Program-made: the position numbers and the translations under genes
The notes under the pieces: generated by a model
Told to the model about the DNA's origin: nothing
The model's database searches: none
Seen by the model: only the letters and a program-made list of their open reading frames with translations
Assembly: GCF_014202755.1 (NCBI RefSeq)
Contig: NZ_JACHHK010000004.1
Span: forward strand, 124,001-188,000
Origin: Catenisphaera adipataccumulans
Lineage (GTDB): Bacteria > Bacillota_I > Bacilli_A > Erysipelotrichales > Erysipelotrichaceae
Direction: 5' to 3'
DNA length: 64,000 nucleotides
In this document: in pieces, positions 9,562-17,648 of the stretch
How the letters are laid out: every line of letters starts with the position of its first letter
Position numbering within the stretch: position 1 is the stretch's first letter

Positions 9562-10596
9562 ATGCTAAACTTTCGAAATGATTACGGAGCAGGCTGTATT
9601 CCCGAAATTCTGGAAGAAATCAAGAATAACAACAATATCGTTCATACTGGCTACGGATTGGATGAACAGTGCGAAAAAGCCAAAGAGGTCATTCATTCGA
9701 AGATGCCGGATAACGATGTAGATATATATTTTGTGCAGGAAGGAACGCAAGCGAACATCGTGATGATCCGCTGTGCACTGAAAAGCTATGAGGCGGTCAT
9801 TGCGCCGGATACCGGTCATATTGTCCGTCATGAGACCGGCGCGATCGAAGCGACCGGACATAAAGTTATTATCGTACCAAATCACGACGGCAAGATCACA
9901 CCGGATGAAGTACAGAAAACGTACGAAAGCCATATGATCGACTCAGAAAAATGTGTTCTGCCGAAAATGGTGTATATTTCGAACTGTACTGAACTGGGTA
10001 CGGTTTATAAGCGCGAAGAGCTGGAAGCGCTGCATGCGAAATGTCAGGAACTGGGATTGTATTTGATCATGGACGGCGACCGCATGAACACGGTCTTGAT
10101 GTCCGGTGTGGATTACACGCTGAATGACTTACCGAAATGGTGTGATATGTTCAGTATCGGCGGCACCAAAGCCGGTGCTTTGTTCGGCGAGGCGGTCATT
10201 GTATCCAATCCGGAACTGAAGCCGAATTTCCGTTATGTGCTGCGGCAGTCTGCTGCTCTGATCGCCCGCGGCTGGCTGCTGGGCGTTCAGTTCCGTGCTT
10301 TGTTTGAAAACGATGCATTCTATAAGAATGCGGCACATGAAATTGAACTGGCGCAGCAGATCCAGAGTTTCCTGCATGACAACGGCTACTCGCTGCTGAT
10401 CCGCAGTGAAACGAATCTTGTATTCCCGGTACTGACCAAAGAACAGTTTGAGTATCTGGCAGAGTATGTCGATTTTGATGTGTGGGAAAAACGCGATGAT
10501 ATGCTGATCATCCGACTGGTGACCAGCTGGAGCACCACGCAGGAAGAAGTCGATCAATTGTGCACTTATTTAAAGAAGGCCAGTGAACTGGTATAA
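9562..10596 (+). CDS. PLP-dependent threonine aldolase/beta-eliminating lyase family protein
   Basis: The product is a fold-type I PLP enzyme of the low-specificity threonine aldolase type, expected to split L-threonine or allo-threonine to glycine and acetaldehyde. The PLP lysine is probably Lys203 in SIGGTKAGALFG. The family LDGxR motif appears as MDGDRMN, and HETGAIEATGHK is the substrate-side block. The ATG at 9562 is chosen because a GGAGGG site abuts the earlier ATG at 9556 and is at normal distance from 9562. Its last 10 codons overlap the convergent phosphoesterase gene. Another amino acid lyase activity cannot be excluded. Confidence 0.8.
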   Translation: MLNFRNDYGAGCIPEILEEIKNNNNIVHTGYGLDEQCEKAKEVIHSKMPDNDVDIYFVQEGTQANIVMIRCALKSYEAVIAPDTGHIVRHETGAIEATGHKVIIVPNHDGKITPDEVQKTYESHMIDSEKCVLPKMVYISNCTELGTVYKREELEALHAKCQELGLYLIMDGDRMNTVLMSGVDYTLNDLPKWCDMFSIGGTKAGALFGEAVIVSNPELKPNFRYVLRQSAALIARGWLLGVQFRALFENDAFYKNAAHEIELAQQIQSFLHDNGYSLLIRSETNLVFPVLTKEQFEYLAEYVDFDVWEKRDDMLIIRLVTSWSTTQEEVDQLCTYLKKASELV

Positions 10597-11648
10597 GTCC
10601 AGCCTAGGATACCGTTTTTCTTGATTTGAACCTGATCTCCATAGGGGAACACGATTTTGACGTGTTCTCCTTTTTTTAATGGCATCTGATAGTTGGTGTA
10701 TTCGGATACCTTATGATCACGGTAGAAAGCTTCATCGACCCAAAATGAACGATTTAAATGCTCATTGTACACATACAGCTGGCGGCCTTCACATTTCCGG
10801 ATCGTTACATGGCCTTCATTCCAATTGACGAAAAACGGCAGCACGGTTTGTGCCGGGACATCTTCAAGCACCGTGGTTTCCGGCAGGTCATCCCAGGATG
10901 CATAGGAAACCCGATTGCCCTCCAGGATCAGTGCGTTGAGCTGACCGCTGGATTTGACCACGTTGCCGCCGTCGATCGAGTAGATGTTCCTGCTGGCATC
11001 GTAAATGGGATTGAAGGAGGCGATCCGCCGGCAGTATTCTGTTACCGGCATATGGCCGACCACGACCCGTTTCTCAAAACGGGGAAGATCCTCCCGTAAA
11101 TAAAATGAATGATTGATGACTTCCCGAAAATCATCTCCATAGTGATCCGGTGATTGGATCGCACTGTGCGCAATGATCGTATCCGGCGTTTCGATGACAT
11201 GCGGCAGATCATTGACAAATGCCAGTTCCGCAAGAAAATGCCGGCGGATGGTCTGACAAAAAACCGCCATGTCGGTATCCGGCTTGATCTTCAGGCCCAG
11301 CTCGGCGCCCATTTCATTTAAGACCGAACCCGGCCGCATCAGCAGGATCTTGCGCAGAAAAGTCAGGCGATAGGAATACAAGGCGTTCTTGCAGACAAAA
11401 TCACAGTTTCCCATGATGCAGTGAACATCTTCGGTCTGGCTCTGACGCATCAGCTCATGCAGGATCGCGAGATTATCATGGCCTTTTTCAAGGAAATCGC
11501 CGTCGATGATCAAACGATCGATCTGCGGACGGTAGCCGACCTTTTTCAGCAGCGCATGGTAAGCTTTTAAGTTAGCGTGAATATCACTGATGATGATCGT
11601 TCGGCCGGCATGGGCATCAAGCGATCGGATGACGACATTTCGGTTCAT
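10566..11648 (-). CDS. Metallophosphoesterase with C-terminal SH3-like domain
   Basis: This 360-residue protein has the calcineurin-like dinuclear-metal motifs: SDIHAN near residue 21, GDFLEKG, GNCD in place of the usual GNHE/D, IIAHSA and VVGHMP. The layout is that of PPP-type protein phosphatases and diadenosine tetraphosphate hydrolases. After about residue 230 comes a beta-rich tail ending in KKGEHVKIVFPYGDQVQIKKNG, which looks like an SH3-type module. It is the last gene of a leftward five-gene operon, 12 bp after the esterase, with a good AGGAGG site. The substrate is unknown. The Cys in the GNCD motif is unusual but present in some members. Confidence 0.75.
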   Translation of the reverse strand: MNRNVVIRSLDAHAGRTIIISDIHANLKAYHALLKKVGYRPQIDRLIIDGDFLEKGHDNLAILHELMRQSQTEDVHCIMGNCDFVCKNALYSYRLTFLRKILLMRPGSVLNEMGAELGLKIKPDTDMAVFCQTIRRHFLAELAFVNDLPHVIETPDTIIAHSAIQSPDHYGDDFREVINHSFYLREDLPRFEKRVVVGHMPVTEYCRRIASFNPIYDASRNIYSIDGGNVVKSSGQLNALILEGNRVSYASWDDLPETTVLEDVPAQTVLPFFVNWNEGHVTIRKCEGRQLYVYNEHLNRSFWVDEAFYRDHKVSEYTNYQMPLKKGEHVKIVFPYGDQVQIKKNGILGWTYTSSLAFFK

Positions 11649-11660
11649 GGGTTCCTCCTG

Positions 11661-12422
11661 TTATCGATGAAATAAGAATTTCAGAATTTCCGGCACTTCC
11701 AGGCTCCAGTCTGCTTCACAATGACGGCCTGAGGGTTTGACATTAAAATACACCGGAAAGTTTTTCTCGATCAGCCGATTGGCCAGCTCCGTACACATTT
11801 TGGTCTCGTAGACAAAAAGATGATCGCCGTTCTCCTTGGCGCCCCAGGACAGATAGAACGCGGTATCCGGGCTGATCACTGTCTCTTTGGTGAGCTGCAG
11901 GAACTGCTCATACATCGGGGCAATGAACGGTGAAACACAGACCGCTTTGGAAAAGACGGCACTGTGCCGTATGCCCGCAAAGTAAGCCATCGTACCGCCG
12001 CAGCTGGATCCGCCGATCCATGTAAAACGACGGTCGCGAAGCGTCGGATAATGCGCATCAATATAAGGCTTCAGCGTCTGGACGAAAAACTGCATCGTCC
12101 GATCGCCTTGTCCTTTCACAGGTTCTTTTTTAAAAACGGCTTCTTCAAAATCAAACGGACTGTATTCACTGATGCGGTTATCTCCGACATGGCTGCATTC
12201 CTGTCCGACGACGATCAATTCCTTGTGCATTTTTTGGATCGTATCAGCCAGATGCCAGGATGTGCCGTAGGTGGCTTCGCTGTCTTCAAATAAATTGTGG
12301 CCGTCGAACATATAGAGCACCGGATAACAGCGGCCGGCTTCCCGCCAGTCATCCGGCAGATATAAATGGATACGCCGCTCTTCATCAAAGGGCGGCATAT
12401 ACAAGTTAAATTTTTCGATCAC
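11661..12422 (-). CDS. Alpha/beta-hydrolase, esterase family
   Basis: The 253-residue protein belongs to the enterochelin-esterase/esterase D-like group. It has the early YPVLYMFDGHNLFED block, a GGSSCGG nucleophile elbow (the second Ser is the likely nucleophile) and a late GRHCEADW segment supplying the catalytic His. No signal peptide is seen, so it should be cytoplasmic. The likely start is GTG at 12422 inside the end of the ATP-grasp gene (17-bp overlap); a later ATG at 12398 is possible. The overlap implies coupled translation with the ATP-grasp enzyme. The substrate is unknown. Confidence 0.75.
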   Translation of the reverse strand: MIEKFNLYMPPFDEERRIHLYLPDDWREAGRCYPVLYMFDGHNLFEDSEATYGTSWHLADTIQKMHKELIVVGQECSHVGDNRISEYSPFDFEEAVFKKEPVKGQGDRTMQFFVQTLKPYIDAHYPTLRDRRFTWIGGSSCGGTMAYFAGIRHSAVFSKAVCVSPFIAPMYEQFLQLTKETVISPDTAFYLSWGAKENGDHLFVYETKMCTELANRLIEKNFPVYFNVKPSGRHCEADWSLEVPEILKFLFHR

Positions 12423-13644
12423 TTACGTCAGACCTTTCTTCGTCCTGGCAGACATCGATCGTTTCCATCGCGGCATCAAAGAAGCGGCTGCGCTGCTTTT
12501 TGGATGTGAACAGTGCCAGGACGGCAACATCACCCATGGCGGAAGCAAAAGCCGGCGGCAGATAGATGGTGTCGATGATCTCATCCGAGAACATACTTTC
12601 AATTTCCTCTAAGGAATAGCGGTAATTCAGCTTGAAGCGGCGGCCCGCAAAACCGGCTGAAAAACGATGCAGCTTGGAGTAAGAGGCATTCTGCGTCAGC
12701 AGTACTTCTGCCCATAACTGATAGACATCCAGACTGCCGGCATAGTTCATCAGATCCGGCGAGAAGCCTCCGGGCGGCCGGAAGTTCATTTCCAGGCCAA
12801 TGACATCGCCTTTTTTGCCTAAGCCTTCTTTATCGGCTGTCAGGCGGAAGTATTCGCCGTGGAAGAAACGGTTTTTAATACCGAACGCACGGATGACCCG
12901 CTGGGCCAGATCGCGGTATTCCTGCTTGACCTGGAAGGCTGTGTAGCATCCGATGCTCAGCTGGTAAACGACACTGTCCATACAGTTGCCGACATATTCG
13001 AGTGAATTGATATAACGGATGATGCCGTTTTCATCAGCAATGCCGTCAATGGTAAAGACATCGCCTTCGACATACTCTTCAAGGATCATTTGATATTGTT
13101 TGGTCAGCTGATAGATCTTGGCCAGTTCCCGGTCGCTTTCGATCTCGTAGGTCGAACTGGCTCCGACGCCGTGATCGGGCTTCATGACCAGCGGATAACC
13201 GACTTCGCGGGCAAATGCCTGCGCTTGTTCCAACGATTCCACCAAGGTATACCGGGCGGTCGGCAGGCCGGCTTTCTGATAGTATTTTTTCATGGCAGCT
13301 TTGGATTGGAATTCACGGATGGTCGCATGATCGAAACCAGTGGTCACGTGGAAGTCATCCCGCAGTCTGGCATCCAAGTCCATCCAGGCTTCATTATTTG
13401 ACTCGATCCAGTCGATCTTGCCGTATTTGAAAGTGAAATAACCGCAGGCGCGGACCATGTCGTCGTAATTATAAAAACTTTTAACAACATAGATCTCATC
13501 ACAGTATTCTTTTAGTTCCGGCTTCAGTGAATCATAAGGCTGGTCGACAATGGCCAGCACGGTAGCGCCGTATTTCTTCAGTCCCCGCGCAAACATCCAG
13601 TAGCTTTCTGGATAATTCGGAGAAATCAACACAAAATTTGTCAT
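12406..13644 (-). CDS. ATP-grasp ligase-like enzyme
   Basis: The 412-residue protein has an N-terminal pre-ATP-grasp domain (FVLISPNYPESYW), then an ATP-grasp core: a lid/lysine region YPLVMKPDHGVGASST, an ATP-binding EEYVEGDVFTIDG and metal-binding GLEMNFRPPGGF. Such enzymes make amide or peptide bonds through acyl-phosphates. It resembles the carboxylate-amine ligase group, but the substrate cannot be named. It overlaps the NUDIX gene by 4 bp (ATGA) and the esterase gene by 17 bp, so these three proteins are probably made together. The C-terminal 100 residues are a less recognisable domain. Confidence 0.75.
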   Translation of the reverse strand: MTNFVLISPNYPESYWMFARGLKKYGATVLAIVDQPYDSLKPELKEYCDEIYVVKSFYNYDDMVRACGYFTFKYGKIDWIESNNEAWMDLDARLRDDFHVTTGFDHATIREFQSKAAMKKYYQKAGLPTARYTLVESLEQAQAFAREVGYPLVMKPDHGVGASSTYEIESDRELAKIYQLTKQYQMILEEYVEGDVFTIDGIADENGIIRYINSLEYVGNCMDSVVYQLSIGCYTAFQVKQEYRDLAQRVIRAFGIKNRFFHGEYFRLTADKEGLGKKGDVIGLEMNFRPPGGFSPDLMNYAGSLDVYQLWAEVLLTQNASYSKLHRFSAGFAGRRFKLNYRYSLEEIESMFSDEIIDTIYLPPAFASAMGDVAVLALFTSKKQRSRFFDAAMETIDVCQDEERSDVSDRKI

Positions 13645-14159
13645 GAGTTTATCCTTTCCATACCAATACGTAAGATCGCAATAACAGTTTTCGCATCATC
13701 GATCGTCCCGTCCTTGACTTGACGGAGGGCTTCATCGATCGGCATCCAGACCAAGTCGATGAATTCATCGTCATCACAGGCCAAACGCTTGTCCGCCGGC
13801 TTGGGATCGACGGCTTCAAACAGCCAGATGCGCTCATCGCAGAATCCCGGCGTCGTCAAAAAAGAGGTGGCTGGCTGCAGATGTTCGCAGGTGAGCCCGG
13901 TTTCTTCATTTAATTCCCGCAGGCCGGCCGTTTCCGGATCTTCGCCGGGACGGCGTTTGCCGGCCGGGATCTCCAGGGTTTTTTGATCGATCGCATGACG
14001 ATACTGACGCACAAGCAGGAGCTTGCCGTCCTGGATCACGATCACGCCGACCCCGCCGGGGTGCTTGAAGACCTCTTTGGTCAGGGTCATGCCTTCCAGA
14101 TCGAAGGTACGTTCGTAAAGTACACCGGCCGTCCCTTGATAGATTTTTACATCTTTCAT
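13641..14159 (-). CDS. NUDIX hydrolase (ADP-ribose pyrophosphatase-like)
   Basis: The 172-residue protein carries a full NUDIX box: Gly and Glu spaced as GX5E in GKRRPGE, then RELNEETGL. The surrounding sequence (VRQYRHAIDQKTLEIPAG before it) is typical of ADP-ribose pyrophosphatases, which split ADP-ribose to AMP and ribose 5-phosphate. The start overlaps the amidase-like gene's stop (TGATG) and the stop overlaps the ATP-grasp start, so it lies mid-operon. A related nucleotide-sugar substrate is possible. Confidence 0.88.
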   Translation of the reverse strand: MKDVKIYQGTAGVLYERTFDLEGMTLTKEVFKHPGGVGVIVIQDGKLLLVRQYRHAIDQKTLEIPAGKRRPGEDPETAGLRELNEETGLTCEHLQPATSFLTTPGFCDERIWLFEAVDPKPADKRLACDDDEFIDLVWMPIDEALRQVKDGTIDDAKTVIAILRIGMERINS

Positions 14160-14860
14160 CAGTTCACCGCCTTTACAAAAGCTTTTGTGATGGCTTTGGC
14201 GATGGTCTGCTGATAGGACTCATCGGTCATTTTTTTATAGTCATCCGCATTGGTTATATATCCTAAATCGATCAGAATAGCTGGTGTGCTGCTGTCAAGG
14301 ATCGCAAAATTATCGTAGTGATCACTGTCGGCTCCCAGAAACTGGGAATAGCTGATCGAATTCAGTTCGTCGGATAGGTCACCCGCCAGCTCGATCATCT
14401 GATCGTCATTTTGGGTGAAGATAGAATATCCTTTGACAAAAGGATTGGAATCATGGTTCAAAGAGATGCTCAAAATATAATCCGCATCATTTTTTTCGGC
14501 AATTTCAAGCCGCTCACTATCCGACAATGTCGTGTCGTTGTCCTCACGGGTATAAACGACTTTATAGCCGGCATTGCTTAACTGACTGCCGATTGCCTGA
14601 GAGAGATCCAGCACCAGTTCTTTTTCTGGTGTGGTATCATCGGATGTATATCCCGCATCATCGCCGCCGTAAGTCGGGTCGATGCAGATGGTCGCTTTTG
14701 ATTTACATTTCTTTATATCGATATTTTCATTGGTGGTCGGCGTTCCGTTTGTATTCGTCGGGACCCGGCTGCTGCCGTAGCGTAAAGAAACATTCAGATT
14801 CGGCTGAATGACGAGTGCCAGAAAGATGGCGATACAAAGATAAATCACTGCTTTTTTCAT
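14159..14860 (-). CDS. Membrane-anchored amidase-3-fold protein, probable pseudoenzyme
   Basis: The 233-residue protein has an N-terminal hydrophobic segment (residues 4-19, signal or anchor), a low-complexity Thr/Asn linker, and an N-acetylmuramoyl-L-alanine amidase (Amidase_3) fold from about residue 55. The usual zinc and catalytic residues are changed. The DPGHGG motif reads DPTYGG (Tyr64 for His), the SIHAN motif reads SLNHD (Asn135 for His) and the late ELGF motif reads DLGY (Asp198 for Glu). Glu79 remains. It is therefore unlikely to cut peptidoglycan in the usual way and may be a binding or regulatory protein. No clear ribosome-binding site precedes the ATG. It is first in the leftward operon and divergent from scpA. 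Confidence 0.75.
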   Translation of the reverse strand: MKKAVIYLCIAIFLALVIQPNLNVSLRYGSSRVPTNTNGTPTTNENIDIKKCKSKATICIDPTYGGDDAGYTSDDTTPEKELVLDLSQAIGSQLSNAGYKVVYTREDNDTTLSDSERLEIAEKNDADYILSISLNHDSNPFVKGYSIFTQNDDQMIELAGDLSDELNSISYSQFLGADSDHYDNFAILDSSTPAILIDLGYITNADDYKKMTDESYQQTIAKAITKAFVKAVN

Positions 14861-14914
14861 AAAATAATCATATCACAAAAGGCCTTCTTTATATATTTTT
14901 AATTCAAGATTTGT

Positions 14915-14920
14915 TATACT
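14915..14920 (+). promoter_or_regulatory. Possible -10 element for scpA
   Basis: TATACT is placed 16 bp before the scpA ATG in a short divergent intergenic region. No good -35 was found, and the transcript would have a very short leader. Confidence 0.35.
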
Positions 14921-14936
14921 GTGAAACGGTGATAAA

Positions 14937-15671
14937 ATGGAATTTAATGTATCCATCGAACAATTTGACGGACCTTTGGATCTGATGCTGCATCTGATCA
15001 AAGAAAACAAATTGGATTTAATGGATTTGAATCTCGATGTACTGGCCGAGCAGTATATCGATTATATTCATCAGATGCAGGAAATGCATCTGGAAATTGC
15101 CAGTGAATATTTAACCGAGCTGGCTGGTTTGATCGAATACAAGTCGCGGAAACTGCTGCCGCGGGAAAAACCCGAACTGGAAGATGAATATGAGGAAGAT
15201 CAGCGTGAAAAGCTGGTACGACGTTTATTGGAATATCAACAGTTCAAGGATGCATCGCAGACCTTGCGTACGCAGTTTGACCGCCGGCAGAAACAGTACA
15301 CACGGCCGCAGGCTTCGATGGTCGAATCGTGGATGCAGATAAAATCCGACGGTACGATCGAACCGCAGTCGGTCTATGAACTGCTCAAAGCGATGGACCG
15401 GGTGTTAAAACGGCATGCGATCCTGCAGCCGTATGAAACGAAGGTCACGATCAAAGAGTTATCGGTCGAAGAACGGCTGGAACAAGTGAAAGCACGGATG
15501 AAAAATGAAACCCAAGCCATCCTGTTTGAAACCTTATGTGAGGACTGCACTTCGCTGCATATGATCATCGTGACATTTCTGGCGGTCCTGGACTTGGTCC
15601 ATCAAAATGATTTGATTTGTTATATGGATGAAAACGAAGCCATTTGGATCCGGAAAGGAGCGGCACTATGA
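14937..15671 (+). CDS. scpA: Segregation and condensation protein A
   Basis: ScpA is the kleisin that bridges SMC heads in the bacterial condensin complex, together with ScpB. The 244-residue protein begins with the diagnostic FDGPLDLMLHLIKENKLDLMD block. It has the ITEQYIDYIHQM-like and LLEYQQFKDA helices and a C-terminal winged-helix region. Its stop overlaps the scpB start by ATGA, so the two partners are translationally coupled. Confidence 0.95.
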   Translation: MEFNVSIEQFDGPLDLMLHLIKENKLDLMDLNLDVLAEQYIDYIHQMQEMHLEIASEYLTELAGLIEYKSRKLLPREKPELEDEYEEDQREKLVRRLLEYQQFKDASQTLRTQFDRRQKQYTRPQASMVESWMQIKSDGTIEPQSVYELLKAMDRVLKRHAILQPYETKVTIKELSVEERLEQVKARMKNETQAILFETLCEDCTSLHMIIVTFLAVLDLVHQNDLICYMDENEAIWIRKGAAL

Positions 15672-16216
15672 AACAGAAAACCATCATTGAAGGGTTGATT
15701 TTTTTGGCCGGGGAAGAAGGACTGACCTTTGAACAAATTTGTTCGGCACTGGATCATCCGGTCAACGATGCGGTCGTGGAAGATCTGGAAACGCTGAAAA
15801 AACAATATGACGATCCGGATTCCGGCATCGAACTGACCGAGTTTTCCAATCGCTATAAATTCATCACCAAAGAAGCGATCTACCCGTACGGACAGCGGAT
15901 CTTCGAACATGCCAAACCGGCTTCCTTGTCGCAGGCAGCGCTGGAAACGCTGGCCATCGTCGCATACAAACAGCCGATCACGCGGGTGGAGATCGAAGAG
16001 ATCCGCGGCGTCAACTGTGAAGTGATGCTTAAAAAACTGCAGGCACAGGGACTGATCGAAGCCAAAGACCGTCTGGATACCGTCGGTAAACCGCTTTTAT
16101 ATACGGTGACCGATGAATTTCTGGATGCCTTTGAACTGAATACGCTGGCGGAACTGCCGGAACTGCCGCAGCACGACGGTGAAGAAGATCTATTCGGAAA
16201 TGAGGAAGAAGAATAA
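15668..16216 (+). CDS. scpB: Segregation and condensation protein B
   Basis: ScpB dimerises and binds ScpA in the SMC complex. The start ATG at 15668 overlaps the scpA stop and has a GGAAAGGAG site, giving the typical N-terminus MKQKTIIEGLIFLAGEEG and 182 residues. An upstream in-frame ATG at 15644 would add eight residues without an SD. The second winged helix contains ALETLAIVAYKQPITR and IRGVNCEVML, which are hallmarks of ScpB. An acidic tail (EEDLFGNEEEE) ends the protein. Confidence 0.95.
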   Translation: MKQKTIIEGLIFLAGEEGLTFEQICSALDHPVNDAVVEDLETLKKQYDDPDSGIELTEFSNRYKFITKEAIYPYGQRIFEHAKPASLSQAALETLAIVAYKQPITRVEIEEIRGVNCEVMLKKLQAQGLIEAKDRLDTVGKPLLYTVTDEFLDAFELNTLAELPELPQHDGEEDLFGNEEEE

Positions 16217-16218
16217 AT

Positions 16219-16932
16219 ATGGAACGTTTACAGAAAGTCATTGCGCAGGCAGGGGTCTGCTCGCGGCGCAAAGCGGAAGAATATATAACGGCCGGCAAGG
16301 TCAAAGTCAACGGCAAGGTCTGCACTACCTTGGGCACGAAGGTCTCGGGTAATGATTTGATCGAAGTCAACGGCACGCCGATCGAACGGGAAGATGCCGT
16401 CTATTATGTTTTTTATAAACCCAAAGGCTGTGTATGCACCGTATCCGATGATCTGGGCCGGAAAACGGTGATGGATTATCTGCCTAAGGACAAACGCATC
16501 TATCCGGTCGGACGGCTGGATTATGACACCAGCGGGGTGCTGCTGATGACCAACGACGGGGCGTTCACGAATTTGATGACGCATCCGCGCTATCATATTC
16601 CGAAAACATATGTCGTGAACTTACAGGGAAGACTGGAAAAAGAAGACGTTAAAAAGATCCGCAAAGGATTCAATGGCTATCAGCCGGCCAAGATCTTCTT
16701 TTTGGACAACGATCCGGAACGGGACCGGATGCGGTTTGAACTGACGATTTATGAAGGAAAGAATCATGAAGTCAAAAATATGATGAAAGAACTGGGCTAT
16801 GAGGTGCGCCGTCTGCATCGGAAAACATTCGGTACGATCACGGCAGATGATCTGCGCCCGGGGCAATATCGTCGTTTAAAACCGCATGAGATCAAAGAAC
16901 TCAAACGGCTGGCACAGGAGGGATCACGATGA
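16219..16932 (+). CDS. rluB: 23S rRNA pseudouridine synthase, RluB/RsuA family
   Basis: This enzyme converts specific uridines to pseudouridine, probably in 23S rRNA (U2605-like position). The 237-residue protein has an N-terminal S4 RNA-binding domain (LQKVIAQAGVCSRRKAEEYI, residues 4-23) and the catalytic motif GRLDYDTSGVLLMTNDG with the essential Asp. Placement after scpA-scpB is common in Bacillota and favours RluB over RsuA. It overlaps rsmE by ATGA. Confidence 0.88.
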   Translation: MERLQKVIAQAGVCSRRKAEEYITAGKVKVNGKVCTTLGTKVSGNDLIEVNGTPIEREDAVYYVFYKPKGCVCTVSDDLGRKTVMDYLPKDKRIYPVGRLDYDTSGVLLMTNDGAFTNLMTHPRYHIPKTYVVNLQGRLEKEDVKKIRKGFNGYQPAKIFFLDNDPERDRMRFELTIYEGKNHEVKNMMKELGYEVRRLHRKTFGTITADDLRPGQYRRLKPHEIKELKRLAQEGSR

Positions 16933-17648
16933 AACAAGTGTTTATCGATGAAATCGGTCATACAGGCAGCCGGGTCGTCTTGAATGAAGAACAGGCCCAT
17001 CATTTGTTTGATGTGCTGCGGATCCAGAAAAAGGAAGTCGTACGGGTCGTCGACAATCATTCGCAGGTCTTTTTGGCCCATCCGGAAGACCGTCCATATT
17101 TGTATTTGTTCAATGAAATTGAAGTGCTCAGCCGCCTGCAGCACGTGACCTTATGCGCCGCCTTGATCAAAGGCGACCGCTGGGAATGGATGCTGCAGAA
17201 AGCCTGTGAGCTGGGCGTGACCCGCATCGTTCCGTTCACGTCCCGTTTTACGGTCGTGCATATCGATGAAACAAAAGAAAAACGCAAACTGGAACGTTGG
17301 ACGGCCATCTGCCGGAACGCCTGTGAGCAATGCAACCGCAGCGATCTGCCGGCCATTGAGCCGATCCAGACCGTCGAAACACTGCGGAACTTCCAGGGCG
17401 TGATGAATTTGGTCGCTTACGAAAAAGAAAGCGAGCACCATTTGGCGGAATTTCTGGCACAGGATCCGGAGTCGATCACATTCTGTATCGGTCCGGAAGG
17501 CGGATTTGCACCGGAAGAAATCGACTTGCTGAAAAACGATCACTTTCAGACTTGTTCCCTGGGGAATCAGATCCTGCGCGCGGAAACCGCGGTCTGCTAC
17601 GTGTTGTCTGCCATTGAATATCAGCGCCATATCAAGGGGGAAAACTAA
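16929..17648 (+). CDS. rsmE: 16S rRNA m3U1498 methyltransferase
   Basis: RsmE is a SPOUT methyltransferase that uses SAM to methylate U1498 of 16S rRNA. The 239-residue protein has an N-terminal PUA-like domain and the C-terminal knot with IGPEGGFAPEEIDLL and LGNQILRAETAVCYVLSAI, which form the SAM pocket. It overlaps rluB by four bases and mtaB by one base (TAATG). Confidence 0.93.
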   Translation: MKQVFIDEIGHTGSRVVLNEEQAHHLFDVLRIQKKEVVRVVDNHSQVFLAHPEDRPYLYLFNEIEVLSRLQHVTLCAALIKGDRWEWMLQKACELGVTRIVPFTSRFTVVHIDETKEKRKLERWTAICRNACEQCNRSDLPAIEPIQTVETLRNFQGVMNLVAYEKESEHHLAEFLAQDPESITFCIGPEGGFAPEEIDLLKNDHFQTCSLGNQILRAETAVCYVLSAIEYQRHIKGEN

